Below, piece by piece: positions 17,943 to 27,334 of a DNA stretch of 37,553 nt. This DNA is from Betaproteobacteria bacterium (lineage in GTDB: Bacteria; Pseudomonadota; Gammaproteobacteria; Burkholderiales; Rhodocyclaceae). Positions within the stretch are counted from its first letter, which is position 1; every line of letters begins with the position of its first letter. The notes beneath the pieces were generated by a model that ran no database searches, was not told the origin of the DNA, and was given only the letters and a program-made list of their open reading frames with translations. Where the stretch lies: NCBI GenBank assembly GCA_012026675.1, contig VEPA01000207.1, positions 1 through 37,553 on the forward strand, given 5' to 3'. The translations under genes and the position numbers were made by a program.

Positions 17943-19124
17943 TCAGTGCCGGCCATACAGCGTGACGACGCAGGCACCGCCGAGGCCAAGATTGTGCTGC
18001 AACGCCAGTCGCGCACCTGCAACCTGGGTCGGCCCGGCGCTGCCACGCAACTGTCGCGTCAGTTCGTAGCATTGCGCAAGTCCGGTCGCGCCTAGCGGAT
18101 GCCCTTTCGACAAAAGCCCTCCCGACGGGTTGGTCACCACCGCGCCACCGTAGGTGTTGTCGCCATCGACGACGAACTTCTCGCCCTCGCCCTCGGGGCA
18201 GAAACCCAGTCCCTCGTAGGTGATCAACTCGTTGTGGGCGAAGCAGTCATGGAGTTCGCAAACATCGATATCGCCCGGCCCGATGCCGGCCTGCTCATAG
18301 ACTTGCCGTGCCGCCTCGCGCGTCATGTCGGCGCCTACCAGTTTGATCATGCTGCGCTCGTCGAAGGTTCCGGGCCGGTCGGTGGTCATCGCCTGTGCTT
18401 CGATTGCGACCGTGGAAGCGATCCCCATGCGACGGGCGAAATCGGGCGAAACCAGGATCGCCGCCGCGGCACCGCAGGTCGGCGGACAGGCCATCATGCG
18501 TGTCATCACGCCCGGCCACAGCACTTTGTCGTTCATCACGTCATCGGCACTCACGACCTTGCGCAGCAGCGCCAGCGGATTGTTTGCCGCATGCACGCTG
18601 GCTTTTGCCCGGATGCGGGCGAAGGTTTCCATTTTCGTCCCGTACTTTTCCATGTGTTCCCTGCCGGCGCCGCCGAAGTCGCGCAGCGCCAGCGGCAAAT
18701 CCTCGCTCACCAGTTCGCCGCACAACTGGTCGAAGCGTGCGAACGGCGAAGGCCGGTCGGTGAATTTCTCGCCGACGGCGCCGGGCGCCATCTGCTCGAA
18801 GCCAAGCGCGAGGATGCAATCCGCAACGCCATACTCGATCGCCTGACGGGCGAGGAAAAGCGCCGTCGATCCGGTCGAGCAGTTGTTATTGACGTTGATC
18901 ACGGGAATCCCCGTCATGCCTACTCCATAGACGGCGACTTGCCCGGCGGTCGAATCGCCGTAGACATAGCCGGCGTAAGCCTGCTTGACATCGCTGTAGG
19001 CGATGCCGGCGTCACCCAGGGCAAGGCGGATAGCCTCTGCGCCCATGCGATCGTAGCTGTCGCTGGTGCCTGGCTTGCGAAAGGGGATCATGCCAACCCC
19101 GGCAACGATAACCTTCGATTTCAT
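17943..19124 (-). CDS. SCP2-type thiolase / lipid-transfer protein
   Basis: 393 residues. The nucleophile cysteine lies in NVNNNCSTGSTALFLAR, with LHDCFAHNE and LSKGHPLGATGLAQCYEL giving the other catalytic positions. This pattern is that of sterol carrier protein X-type thiolases, not of the FadA type. Relatives cleave acyl-CoA side chains, including those of steroids, or act as aldolases, so degradation of a branched or cyclic lipid is a reasonable guess. No partner hydratase or DUF35/OB-fold protein lies next to it. A strong GGAGGAG precedes the ATG. It follows the TAXI gene by 16 bases. Confidence 0.85.
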   Translation of the reverse strand: MKSKVIVAGVGMIPFRKPGTSDSYDRMGAEAIRLALGDAGIAYSDVKQAYAGYVYGDSTAGQVAVYGVGMTGIPVINVNNNCSTGSTALFLARQAIEYGVADCILALGFEQMAPGAVGEKFTDRPSPFARFDQLCGELVSEDLPLALRDFGGAGREHMEKYGTKMETFARIRAKASVHAANNPLALLRKVVSADDVMNDKVLWPGVMTRMMACPPTCGAAAAILVSPDFARRMGIASTVAIEAQAMTTDRPGTFDERSMIKLVGADMTREAARQVYEQAGIGPGDIDVCELHDCFAHNELITYEGLGFCPEGEGEKFVVDGDNTYGGAVVTNPSGGLLSKGHPLGATGLAQCYELTRQLRGSAGPTQVAGARLALQHNLGLGGACVVTLYGRH

Positions 19125-19140
19125 GGAGCACTCCTCCGGA

Positions 19141-20454
19141 TCATTCCGAGGTACTGCGCAGAATCACATGGCGCACCAGATCGATATGCGTGCGCAGGGT
19201 ATAGAGAATGTCCGAAAATGTCAGCGGCGTGCGGATCGTTCTGGCATCCTTCTCGATGCGCTCCAGTTTCTCGATCCACTCGGCGCGGGTGTGCAGGCCA
19301 GGATTTTCGTTGACTTCATTTTCGAGAAATTTAAGCTCGCCGTAGCGCCGGTAAATGCGCGAGCGCACCCGCCAGCCATAGATCTGCGGTGCGAACCTGA
19401 TCAACGGAAAGAGCACAACCAGCAGCGGCAAAAGCATCACCACCTTGCCCTCGATAAAAGTGGCCGCCCAGAACGGCAGGAAGCGCTGCAGAAAGGGTTT
19501 CCCGAACTTGTAATAGCGCTCGGCTTCCGTCGAAAGCGGAAATTCGCTGTGCCCGGCACGCGGAAATTCGCCGGGCTTCTGGAATGCGCCGGGGGTGCCA
19601 TGAACCTCGTCCGCCGCCTGCATCAACAGGCCGATCAGCGCCGGATGCGTGTCCTTGCGTGCCAGAAGGGTTGCCACGGAAGATACCAGCTGGACGTCGC
19701 GGGGCGGGATTTCCTTGGCCAGATCAATCGCCCCGCGCGGCAGCACCAGTCGCGCCAGGTAAGGAAAACGTCGCGTATACGCCTCGGCATGGGTCAGGCT
19801 CATGAGGCGCATTCCCGGCGTGTAGAGCAGTGACCAGACCAGTGGGGACTGCGTCGGGCCGACGACAAACACGGCATCGATCTCGCCCTTCTGCAGACGA
19901 TCGAGCAATTCCAGGCCGCCGGACAGGATCAGCGTGGTATTGCCCGCATCGAGACCGTTGGCCGCCAGCAACTCCGTGGCGAGATGATGCGTACCGCTGC
20001 CCACATCGCCGATGGCCAAGCGCTTGCCCTTGAGTTCAAGCAGTTTGTCGCCGCCGCGCAAGGCCGATTCCCGATAGAAAATCCACAGCGGTTCGTAATA
20101 GAAGTCGCCCAGCGCGACAATCTCGTCGGCCTCGGCCGGACGCGCCGTACCGCCCTGGATAAAGCCGACATCGACCGCGAACCCGGGGTCGCGCAGGCGC
20201 TCAAGATTCTCCATGGAACCGGCCGACGGTTTCGCCACCACCGTAATGCCGTAGCGCGCCAGCACATCCTTGTATTGGGCGGCGAAAATCTGGTATGCGC
20301 CGCTTTCGCCACCGGTGCTGATGACCAGCCGGTCCGGCGGTGCCGGCTTGATGTACTGTGCCGCCAGCCAGAACGCCCCGATCACCAGCAGCAGCGAAGG
20401 CAACGCGACAAATACGATGTCGCGCCATGACAGAAGTTTCAGTCTCTCGGGCAT
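19141..20454 (-). CDS. Orphan TAXI-family TRAP binding protein, membrane-anchored
   Basis: 437 residues. An N-terminal helix (IVFVALPSLLLVIGAFWLAA) acts as anchor or signal. The TAXI domain follows: LVISTGGESGAYQIFAAQY, VDVGFIQGGTA and LKGKRLAIGDVGSGTHHLA. A second helix (VVMLLPLLVVLFPLIRF, about residues 340-356) and a charged, partly coiled-coil tail make this longer than the usual ~320-residue protein. No TRAP permease genes adjoin it. It may bind a ligand for an unlinked permease or serve as a sensor. Co-transcribed with the thiolase. Confidence 0.87.
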   Translation of the reverse strand: MPERLKLLSWRDIVFVALPSLLLVIGAFWLAAQYIKPAPPDRLVISTGGESGAYQIFAAQYKDVLARYGITVVAKPSAGSMENLERLRDPGFAVDVGFIQGGTARPAEADEIVALGDFYYEPLWIFYRESALRGGDKLLELKGKRLAIGDVGSGTHHLATELLAANGLDAGNTTLILSGGLELLDRLQKGEIDAVFVVGPTQSPLVWSLLYTPGMRLMSLTHAEAYTRRFPYLARLVLPRGAIDLAKEIPPRDVQLVSSVATLLARKDTHPALIGLLMQAADEVHGTPGAFQKPGEFPRAGHSEFPLSTEAERYYKFGKPFLQRFLPFWAATFIEGKVVMLLPLLVVLFPLIRFAPQIYGWRVRSRIYRRYGELKFLENEVNENPGLHTRAEWIEKLERIEKDARTIRTPLTFSDILYTLRTHIDLVRHVILRSTSE

Positions 20455-20483
20455 ATGGGCTCAACGTGGTCAAGTTGCAGACC

Positions 20484-20489
20484 ATTATA
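20484..20489 (-). promoter_or_regulatory. Probable -10 box for the TAXI-thiolase operon
   Basis: The minus strand reads TATAAT, a perfect sigma-70 -10 hexamer, about 30 bases before the TAXI ATG at 20454. The matching -35 region (around GGACAG, 18 bases upstream) is weak. The rest of the 229-base divergent gap holds a small CCGGGC/GCCCGG stem and a T6 run (20561-20566) of unknown meaning. Confidence 0.5.
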
Positions 20490-20683
20490 GACAGGCCGTT
20501 TCAGCGAGCTGTCCGTGTGGCCGTGGCACCGGGCCACAAGCCCGGCGTCGGGTGAACGCCTTTTTTCCGCGACCCCCGGTTCGTACGTTGTCGCACAGAG
20601 TACGCGGTGCTTGGCCATGGATACTTGCGTGGACGCGCTGCCTGCCGTATCGGCGCATTTTCCGCTTCACTCTCGGGACCACC

Positions 20684-22639
20684 ATGTCACTGCCTCGTTC
20701 GCTCAAATGGCTCGCCGGAGTATTGCTGGCGCCTATCGTGCTGGCGGTGCTGTTCATCGCCATCGTCGGCTGGAACTGGCTGCGCGGCCCGATCGAACGC
20801 ATGGCGACCGAGCGCACGGGACGCGTGCTGGCCATCAATGGCGACCTGACGGTGAAATTGGGCTGGCCCATGCCGCATATTCGCGCCGCTGCGGTGAGCT
20901 TCGCCAACCCGGCCTGGGCCAAGGAAAAATACATGGTCGTGGCCGATGCGGTGGACGTCACCATCCACCTGCCGCAGTTGCTGGCGCGCAATATCGTCCT
21001 GCCCGAAGTGCGCCTCGAGCGACCCGTGGTGTTTCTCGAACAGGCCGCCGACGGTCGCCGCAACTGGCTGCTCGACCTCGATCAGCAGGACGAAGATGCA
21101 CGTATCCGCATCGACCGCCTGACACTCGACCAGGGCCGGCTCGGTTACGACGATGTCGCGCAGAAAACCAGCATTCGCGCCGAACTCACGACCACTGGCA
21201 CCGAGCCGGCCACCTCCGATGTCAGCTTCAGCGCGCAAGGGCAATACAAGGGCATGCCGCTCAAGGCCAGCGGCAAGGGCGGGCCGGTGCTGGGGCTGCG
21301 CGACGAAACCATGCCCTATCCGCTGCAAACCGAGTTCACCGTGGGGCATACCGCGGTCAAGGCCGCCGGCACGATTACCAGCCTGCTGAAGTTTTCCGCG
21401 GTGGACATGCGCCTCGCCCTGCGTGGCGACAGTCTGGCGCAGCTTTTCCCGTTGCTCGGCCTGGCCTTTCCCGAGACCCGGGCCTACACTACCGAGGGAC
21501 ACCTGCTGCACCAGGCGAATACCTGGCGCTACGAGGAATTCTCGGGCCGCATCGGCGGCAGCGACATCGCGGGCTCGCTCCAGATCAACACCGGCGGCAA
21601 GCGCCCGGCACTGAAGGCCGAACTGGTTTCGAAAGTCCTCGACATCGCCGATCTGGGCCCGCTGGTAGGCGCAAAACCCGGCAGCGTGGATGCAGCCCGA
21701 CGCGCAGCGCCTGCGCCAGGTGCCGCCGCAACGCCAGTCGCGGCGCGCGGGCTGCCCGACATGCCGTTCCAGACCGGTCGCTGGACCAGCGTCGACTCCG
21801 AGGTGACGCTGAAGGCCCAAACCATCCGCCACGCCAAGGAATTGCCCCTGGAAAATCTGATGGCTCACTGGAGCCTGCGCGATTCCGTGCTGACACTCGA
21901 TCCTCTCGACTTCGGCGTCGCCGGCGGCAAGCTCAATGCGGTGATCACGCTGGACGGACGCAGCGATGTTATCCAGGCCCACGCCAGGATAAAGGCGAGA
22001 AAGATTCAGTTGGCGAAACTGTTCCCGACCTCGGACCTGGGCGAGACCAGCATCGGGCAGCTCAATGGCGACTTCGAGCTGACGGGCAAGGGCAACTCGG
22101 TGCGGCGCATGCTGGCGAGTTCGAACGGAAAAGTGGATATGGTCATCGCTGGCGGCAAGATCAGCAAACTGATGATGGAAAAGGCCGGCCTCCACCTCTG
22201 GGAAATACTCGAATTGAAAATGGCCGGGGACCGCCCGGTCACTCTGCGTTGTGCGGTGGCCGGCTTCGACGTCAAGCAAGGCAACATGCAGGCCAACGTG
22301 CTGATCTTCGACACCGAGGTCACCACCATAATCGGCACCGGCAACATCGACCTGGGCGAGGAAAAACTGGACCTCACGCTCAACCAGAAAACCAAGTACA
22401 CCAGCCCGCTGGCCCTGCGCAGCCCGATCTACGTGCGCGGCAGCTTTGCCAAGCCTTCGGTGGCGGTCGACAAGGGGCGTGTCGCCGCGCGTGCGCTCGG
22501 CGCTGTTGCGCTCGGACTGGTCAATCCGTTGCTGATGCTGATCCCGCTGATCGACGCCGGTCCCGGAAAGGACAGCGATTGCGGCGAGTTGGTGCGCGAA
22601 GCGAAGACCTTGCCGAAGTCGGCCAGCAAAGCACCTTGA
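20684..22639 (+). CDS. AsmA-family protein
   Basis: 651 residues. One N-terminal membrane helix (LLAPIVLAVLFIAIVGWNWL) is followed by a long periplasmic region. The start of this region has the AsmA pattern (INGDLTVKLGWPMPHIRAAAV). The C-terminal AsmA-like part runs about 490-600, with GQLNGDFELTGKGNSVRRML and a typical LTLNQKTKYTSPLALRSPIYVRGSF. An Ala/Pro linker lies near residue 345. AsmA-type proteins form beta-rich bridge-like structures linked to phospholipid traffic or outer-membrane assembly. It is monocistronic and convergent with ssb. The ATG at 20684 directly precedes the membrane helix. Confidence 0.86.
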   Translation: MSLPRSLKWLAGVLLAPIVLAVLFIAIVGWNWLRGPIERMATERTGRVLAINGDLTVKLGWPMPHIRAAAVSFANPAWAKEKYMVVADAVDVTIHLPQLLARNIVLPEVRLERPVVFLEQAADGRRNWLLDLDQQDEDARIRIDRLTLDQGRLGYDDVAQKTSIRAELTTTGTEPATSDVSFSAQGQYKGMPLKASGKGGPVLGLRDETMPYPLQTEFTVGHTAVKAAGTITSLLKFSAVDMRLALRGDSLAQLFPLLGLAFPETRAYTTEGHLLHQANTWRYEEFSGRIGGSDIAGSLQINTGGKRPALKAELVSKVLDIADLGPLVGAKPGSVDAARRAAPAPGAAATPVAARGLPDMPFQTGRWTSVDSEVTLKAQTIRHAKELPLENLMAHWSLRDSVLTLDPLDFGVAGGKLNAVITLDGRSDVIQAHARIKARKIQLAKLFPTSDLGETSIGQLNGDFELTGKGNSVRRMLASSNGKVDMVIAGGKISKLMMEKAGLHLWEILELKMAGDRPVTLRCAVAGFDVKQGNMQANVLIFDTEVTTIIGTGNIDLGEEKLDLTLNQKTKYTSPLALRSPIYVRGSFAKPSVAVDKGRVAARALGAVALGLVNPLLMLIPLIDAGPGKDSDCGELVREAKTLPKSASKAP

Positions 22640-22663
22640 ATCCCCGCCCTGTCGGGTTTCCGT

Positions 22664-23128
22664 TTAGAACGGAATATCGTCCTCGAAGTCATTGAAGTTG
22701 CTGCCGGCCGGTTGTGGCGCGGCTGCAGGGCGATTGCCGCCGCCGGCGGAACCCGCCCCACCGCTCTCGCGCGGCGGCGCGTCGCTCATGCCCTCGCGGG
22801 AACCGAGCATTTTCATCTCGTTGGCAACGATCTCGGTGGTGTAGCGCTCCTGGCCTTCCTTGTCCTGCCATTTGCGGGTGCGCAGAGCCCCTTCGACATA
22901 CACCTGCCGCCCCTTCTTCAGGTACTGGCCGGCAATCTCGGCCAGTTTGCCGAAGAACACCACGCGATGCCATTCCGTGGCTTCCTTTTTTTCACCGGTG
23001 GCCTTGTCCTTCCATGTGTCGGTGGTGGCGATGGTGACATTGGTGATTGACGCGCCGTCAGGGGTGTAACGCACTTCGGGATCGCGGCCCAGATTGCCGA
23101 TGATGATGACTTTATTGACGGACGCCAT
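22664..23128 (-). CDS. ssb: Single-stranded DNA-binding protein
   Basis: 154 residues. The OB fold starts [20 protein letters not shown] and includes [21 protein letters not shown] Gly/Ala/Pro-rich linker leads to the acidic tip DFEDDIPF, which docks repair and replication partners. GAGGAG lies before the ATG. It is 12 bases downstream of the MFS gene and presumably co-transcribed. It coats single-stranded DNA in replication, recombination and repair. Confidence 0.98.
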   Translation of the reverse strand: MASVNKVIIIGNLGRDPEVRYTPDGASITNVTIATTDTWKDKATGEKKEATEWHRVVFFGKLAEIAGQYLKKGRQVYVEGALRTRKWQDKEGQERYTTEIVANEMKMLGSREGMSDAPPRESGGAGSAGGGNRPAAAPQPAGSNFNDFEDDIPF

Positions 23129-23140
23129 GCTTAATTCTCC

Positions 23141-24376
23141 TCAAGATTTGGTTTCAAGTATGCCATGCGCCGGCGGCGCTGTCGCCGACCCGCGCCGCAC
23201 CGGCACTGCCGGCATGGTGACCGCCGCGACCAGCCACAGCACGACCATCGCGGTACCACCGATGAAGACAGCGGCTGCGTCGTAATTCTTCACCAGCCAG
23301 CCGCCCAGGGCGCCGCCGAGAAACAGGCCGAAGGCCTGCGTCGTGTTGTAGACGCCGAGCGCCGCACCCTTGGAATTGGGGTGTGCAATGCGCGAAATCA
23401 GCGAGGGCAGCATGGCTTCGAGGATGTTGAAGGCAACGAAGAAACTCAGCAGGCCACACGCCACCACCGTGAAATTCGTGCTGCCGAACCACATCGCCAG
23501 CAAGGTGGCGGCCAGCAGGGCGATGGCGAACACGCACACCGGTTTCACCTGGTTGCGCTTCTCGGCAAAGATGATTGCCGGCACCATCAGAACGAAGGAA
23601 GCCAGCACCGCCGGCAGATAGATCTTCCAGTGCGACGCCAGCGGCAAATCGCCATAGCGCAGCAGCAAACCGGGAACCACCACGAACATCGCCATCTGCA
23701 CCATGTGCAGGGTGAAGATTCCGAAGTTGAGGCGCAACAGGCGGGTGTCGAACAGGACGTCGCGAAACGGCGGCTTTGGCCCCGTCGGCGGCGGCGGCGC
23801 CGGCGGCACGACATGGGTCACCAGGCCGATCGCGGCGAGCGCCAGGATCGCTGTCATCCAGAACAGTCCGTCCATGCCGATCGACGCATACAACGCAGGC
23901 GCGGCGACCAGCGAAATGGCGAACACCAGCCCGATCGAGGAGCCGATCATGGCCATGACCTTGGTACGATGCTGCTCGCGGGTCAGGTCCGCCGCCAGCG
24001 CGGTGACGGCGGCCGAAATCGCCCCGGCACCCTGCAGCACGCGGCCGACGATGGCCCACCAGATGTCGGTCGACAGGGCAGCCACTGCCGAGCCGAAAGC
24101 GAACAGCAGCAGACCGATGACGATGACCTTCTTGCGGCCGAAGGCGGCGGAGGCCATGCCGAAAGGAATCTGGAACATCGCCTGGGTCAGCCCATAAGCT
24201 CCCAGCGCGACGCCCACCAGCGTCATGTCGCCTCCGCCGGGTATGGTCTGCGCATGAACGGCGAACACCGGCAGGATCAGGAACAGGCCGAGCATGCGCA
24301 GCGCAAAGATGGAAGCGAGCGCGGCGCCGGCGCGCTTATCGTCGCGGCTCATGGCATCTGGAGTGGGGGATAGCAT
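23141..24376 (-). CDS. MFS transporter upstream of ssb
   Basis: About 411 residues with 12 helices. FALRMLGLFLILPVFAVHA opens helix 1, and the helix 2-3 loop GMASAAFGRKKVIVIGLL carries the MFS motif. The central loop is Pro-rich (PPAPPPPTGPKPP). It resembles the YajR-like carriers often found beside ssb and uvrA in betaproteobacteria; the substrate is unknown. Two in-frame ATGs (24376 and 24352) are possible and neither has a good ribosome site. A tandem 12-base repeat sits in the leader. Confidence 0.87.
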   Translation of the reverse strand: MLSPTPDAMSRDDKRAGAALASIFALRMLGLFLILPVFAVHAQTIPGGGDMTLVGVALGAYGLTQAMFQIPFGMASAAFGRKKVIVIGLLLFAFGSAVAALSTDIWWAIVGRVLQGAGAISAAVTALAADLTREQHRTKVMAMIGSSIGLVFAISLVAAPALYASIGMDGLFWMTAILALAAIGLVTHVVPPAPPPPTGPKPPFRDVLFDTRLLRLNFGIFTLHMVQMAMFVVVPGLLLRYGDLPLASHWKIYLPAVLASFVLMVPAIIFAEKRNQVKPVCVFAIALLAATLLAMWFGSTNFTVVACGLLSFFVAFNILEAMLPSLISRIAHPNSKGAALGVYNTTQAFGLFLGGALGGWLVKNYDAAAVFIGGTAMVVLWLVAAVTMPAVPVRRGSATAPPAHGILETKS

Positions 24377-24413
24377 GGAGTTCAGGGGTTTACCGGAAGA
24401 TCAGGTCACCGGA

Positions 24414-24437
24414 GACCCGGTAGTGGACCCGGTAGTA
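24414..24437. repeat. Tandem 12-base repeat upstream of the MFS gene
   Basis: Two adjacent copies of GACCCGGTAGT(G/A), at 24414-24425 and 24426-24437, differing only in the last base. They sit 38-61 bases before the MFS ATG. This could be a regulator site or a chance duplication. Confidence 0.6.
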
Positions 24438-24555
24438 CTGCAGATGCTGTCATTTTAAAGCACAAACATCCGAATCCCCCTGCGATCACCCGGCAGACCG
24501 CAAAGGATGGAAGCGGCCGGCCAGCACGCGGCAATGGATCTCGCGCCGACCCGGC

Positions 24556-25965
24556 TCATGCCAGGCCGAACATGCCGAGGAAAAAGTCGACCCGGTTAGC
24601 GAAGGTTCCCCTCCCCCTGACATTCCAGATGAAAATCAGCGCAAAGAATGTCCACACCCCGGCAATGCGCAGGACCCGATTCGACGTCCCCGATGCGAGC
24701 GGTCGTCCCCTGAGACGCTGCTGCCGAAGCATGGACACGAATACGCCCAGAGCCAGCAGGAAACAGTAAAAAATTCGCGAGCGATGTTCGAACAATTCTT
24801 CGAGAACCCGGCCCTCAGCCATTTTGTCGCTGACCCTGATGAGGTGGTAATAAACATTGCCGAAAAAGGCGGCGGCAAAAACGGCGGCAAACAGGCGCAG
24901 TTGCGGCAACTTGCCGAGCCTTCTTCCCAGAGCGGCGTAGGTCGGCAGGAAGAAGAAAGTCACCATGAGTTCCTTGAAGTAGTAGTAGTACCGGTTCCAG
25001 AACTCCACCACCGACTCGGCCAGAAGCGGCTTGTAGGTGTTGCGGAACACGTTGAAGCCGAACAGCCTGAGCAGGCCGATGATCACGTGCCCGCCGGCAG
25101 CATGGCGCAACACCTGTTTCATCAGTTCGCAGTAAACGCTGGCCCAGGAAGCAGCGAACGGTGCTTCGGCGCCCTGCTTGACCAGTTGTCCCAGCGCCGG
25201 AATGCCGAGGGTGCGCCCGCCGAAGGCGCGGGTCAGCGCATTGCCCTCGCCGTAAACTATTCCCTCAAATACGAACATGACCACGCCCCAGCAGAAGCCA
25301 AGAAGGATGAGCCGGATCCCCGCCAACTGGGATCGCGCCAGTTCGACCTCGGTTTTTGCTTCGCATTGGGACAGGTAAGCCAGCCCCTTGCCGTAGGGCG
25401 TGTCGTTCCCGCCATACGCCGGCCACAGGTAGATGAGGTGGTCTGAAAAACCTGTGCCGGCCATGCGGCCATGCTGGCCCGAGAGCAGCAGGAAGGCGCA
25501 GCGCCAGATGAGAAAGGGAAAGATCATCGCCATCCCGAACAGCACGGTCCGCCAACCTCCCGTGATCGGCCCGGCAGCCCACAGCATGGCGAGAAAGCCC
25601 CAGTAAAGCAGGTGCAGCGCCAGTTGCGGGTGACGCCGGATCATGCCCGGCAGGGCGGAAAAACCGACGGCTGCGCGATATATCAGGCCGAGAACGGCGA
25701 ACAGCGCAACAATGACAAATGCCATTTCCTGACCGCTGGGCGCCACGAGCCAGCCTTTGTGGCCGGTCAGCATGTTGAACGGAATGAGTGCGCCGGCACC
25801 GATCGAGGCCAGCGCCAGGATCGCCCGCCGCCTCGATGGCTTCAACCAGCCCAGCACCCCGCTCAGCCGGGCACCCCACCAGGCGATGACAGCAGGGTTT
25901 TCGTGGAACTGCGAGAAGCGGCCGATTCCCATGAAGGGCAGGTAGTTTCCGGTTGATTCGTTCAT
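24556..25965 (-). CDS. Polytopic membrane protein with MBOAT-like motif
   Basis: About 469 residues and 9-11 helices. The stretch VVEFWNRYYYYFKELMVTFF followed by LPTYAALGRRLGKLP resembles the FWRRWH...Y region of membrane-bound O-acyltransferases. A downstream membrane histidine (FFGNVYYHLIRVSDK) could be the catalytic one. I do not recognise the rest, including DHLIYLWPAYGGNDTPYGKG. An O-acyltransferase acting on a polysaccharide or lipid is a tentative reading. No polymer genes lie nearby. The ATG at 25965 is chosen because upstream in-frame sequence (to 26151) is Arg-rich and not protein-like; the 213 bases before it hold no recognised element. Confidence 0.6.
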   Translation of the reverse strand: MNESTGNYLPFMGIGRFSQFHENPAVIAWWGARLSGVLGWLKPSRRRAILALASIGAGALIPFNMLTGHKGWLVAPSGQEMAFVIVALFAVLGLIYRAAVGFSALPGMIRRHPQLALHLLYWGFLAMLWAAGPITGGWRTVLFGMAMIFPFLIWRCAFLLLSGQHGRMAGTGFSDHLIYLWPAYGGNDTPYGKGLAYLSQCEAKTEVELARSQLAGIRLILLGFCWGVVMFVFEGIVYGEGNALTRAFGGRTLGIPALGQLVKQGAEAPFAASWASVYCELMKQVLRHAAGGHVIIGLLRLFGFNVFRNTYKPLLAESVVEFWNRYYYYFKELMVTFFFLPTYAALGRRLGKLPQLRLFAAVFAAAFFGNVYYHLIRVSDKMAEGRVLEELFEHRSRIFYCFLLALGVFVSMLRQQRLRGRPLASGTSNRVLRIAGVWTFFALIFIWNVRGRGTFANRVDFFLGMFGLA

Positions 25966-26178
25966 GCAGGCGACCTGTTTTCCGGCCATTGCCCATGCCG
26001 CACGCCACATCCCGGCATCACGAAAACGACGTGGATTCAACGGTGCCGGTGAAGTATCGCCAAGCCCGCTGGCACAGTCAATCCCGAATTTCGCGCCAGG
26101 AATCACTGATCGCCGGCGGCGGACGAGAGTCGCTCGCGCCAGGCGCTCCATCGCGCCGACGCGCCGCCATCCCCGGTG

Positions 26179-26736
26179 TTAGGAAGGCGAATGATTGAAC
26201 GTGTAGTCGCCGATCGGCCTGTCCCCCGTCGCGTCCACCGCGATCAGCCGCATCCTCGTCGTGAAGGCCGGCATCGTCTTCAGCCACGCCGCCGACGGCA
26301 TGACGAGCACTTCGCCGCTGCCGGCATCGAACGGCACGTCGGCAAGGCGCTGCTCCGACTCGCCCGCGCCCTGCGTGCTGACGACGTCGAGGCGCTTCAC
26401 ACCAGCCAGCGGCGCGCGGATGCGCGCGATGACGGCGTCGTCGTCGGCGCGGATACTGCAGTTCACGCTGGCGCCGGGATCGAGGTGGTATTCGCGCAGG
26501 CACAGCCCGGCCCGCCTCATCGCGTCGACGAAAGGTGCGCAGACGACCAGGCTTACCATGCCGTCCTTCACCGCCGCGCGCACGCCGGCTGCCAACATGG
26601 CGAGTTCCTCGAGCCGCCCGCTGCAGTGGGCGCAACCAAAGATATGGCTTTCGAGCATCGCCTCGCGCCGCGCCGAAACCTCGCCCAGCCAATAGGCAAC
26701 CAGTGCCTCAAGACCGATCGGCTCCTTGCAGGTCAC
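26179..26736 (-). CDS. Anti-sigma factor with zinc-binding ZAS motif
   Basis: 185 residues from a GTG that overlaps the sigma-factor stop (GTGA, 26733-26736). The N-terminal helix LEALVAYWLGEVSARREAML precedes the His31-x3-Cys35-x2-Cys38 zinc motif (SHIFGCAHC), the hallmark of ZAS anti-sigma factors. No membrane helix is visible, so it is probably cytoplasmic. The remaining 130 residues look beta-rich (ASVNCSIRADDDAVIARIRA), and I do not recognise that sensor part. It should hold the ECF factor inactive until a redox or metal signal releases it (inference from family). Confidence 0.8.
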   Translation of the reverse strand: MTCKEPIGLEALVAYWLGEVSARREAMLESHIFGCAHCSGRLEELAMLAAGVRAAVKDGMVSLVVCAPFVDAMRRAGLCLREYHLDPGASVNCSIRADDDAVIARIRAPLAGVKRLDVVSTQGAGESEQRLADVPFDAGSGEVLVMPSAAWLKTMPAFTTRMRLIAVDATGDRPIGDYTFNHSPS

Positions 26737-27311
26737 TGTTCGTCCTCCCCCATACCCATGCACGCGCGCAGCCGAGCGAGCGCGCGGTGGCGGATAACGC
26801 GCACGTTGCCGGCGCTGATGGCAAGCTCCGCGCCTACCTCGTCCGCCTGCTTGTCGGCAAAGAAGCTGAGCGCCACTACCGAGCGCTCACGCTCGGAGAG
26901 CGCCTCCAGGCATCCGGTGAGGCGTTCGGGAGCCAGCACCAGTGGCTCCGGCGCTTCGAAGGCTTCCGCCGCATCGCCCCATTTCTCCAGCAGCACCTCG
27001 CGCCGCCAGTTCCCGCGGCGCATCTCGAGCACCGTCATGCGGCTGGCGCCAAGCACGAAAGAGGCGATCCTTTCCGGCTGGCGGACCTTCCCGGCGCGAA
27101 GGCGCGCGAGCGTCATGAGCAGTACCTGCTGAACGAGGTCCGCCGCCGCATGAGGGTCGCGCAGGTGCCGCAGTCCATAAAGCCGCACACGTGGCGCGAA
27201 GCGCCGGTAAAGCTCCATCTCGGCGGCCGAATCGGGCACTGCGCCGGACTCGGCAATACGGCGGGCGAGCGCACCATCGTCGAGCGAGGAGGGAATGGGG
27301 TTCCGGGGCAC
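26733..27311 (-). CDS. ECF RNA polymerase sigma factor
   Basis: 192 residues. Region 2 runs about 33-100 (YRRFAPRVRLYGLRHLRDPH, then ADLVQQVLLMTLARLRAG and ERIASFVLGASRMTVLEMRR). Region 4 runs about 133-185 (ALSERERSVVALSFFADKQA, then ELAISAGNVRVIRHRALARL). There is no extra C-terminal domain. Start is GTG at 27311, with AAGGAAAG about 12 bases upstream. The gene is divergent from the di-iron protein, and the shared gap contains a perfect 16-bp inverted repeat. Autoregulation and control of the divergent gene are likely. Confidence 0.88.
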   Translation of the reverse strand: MPRNPIPSSLDDGALARRIAESGAVPDSAAEMELYRRFAPRVRLYGLRHLRDPHAAADLVQQVLLMTLARLRAGKVRQPERIASFVLGASRMTVLEMRRGNWRREVLLEKWGDAAEAFEAPEPLVLAPERLTGCLEALSERERSVVALSFFADKQADEVGAELAISAGNVRVIRHRALARLRACMGMGEDEQ

Positions 27312-27334
27312 ATAAAAAGTATAACTTTCCTTAC

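Noticed and set aside
20541-20566. Short stem plus T6 run considered as a terminator or leader attenuator
   Set aside because: The stem is only 5 bp with a 7-base loop and no upstream plus-strand gene exists to terminate.
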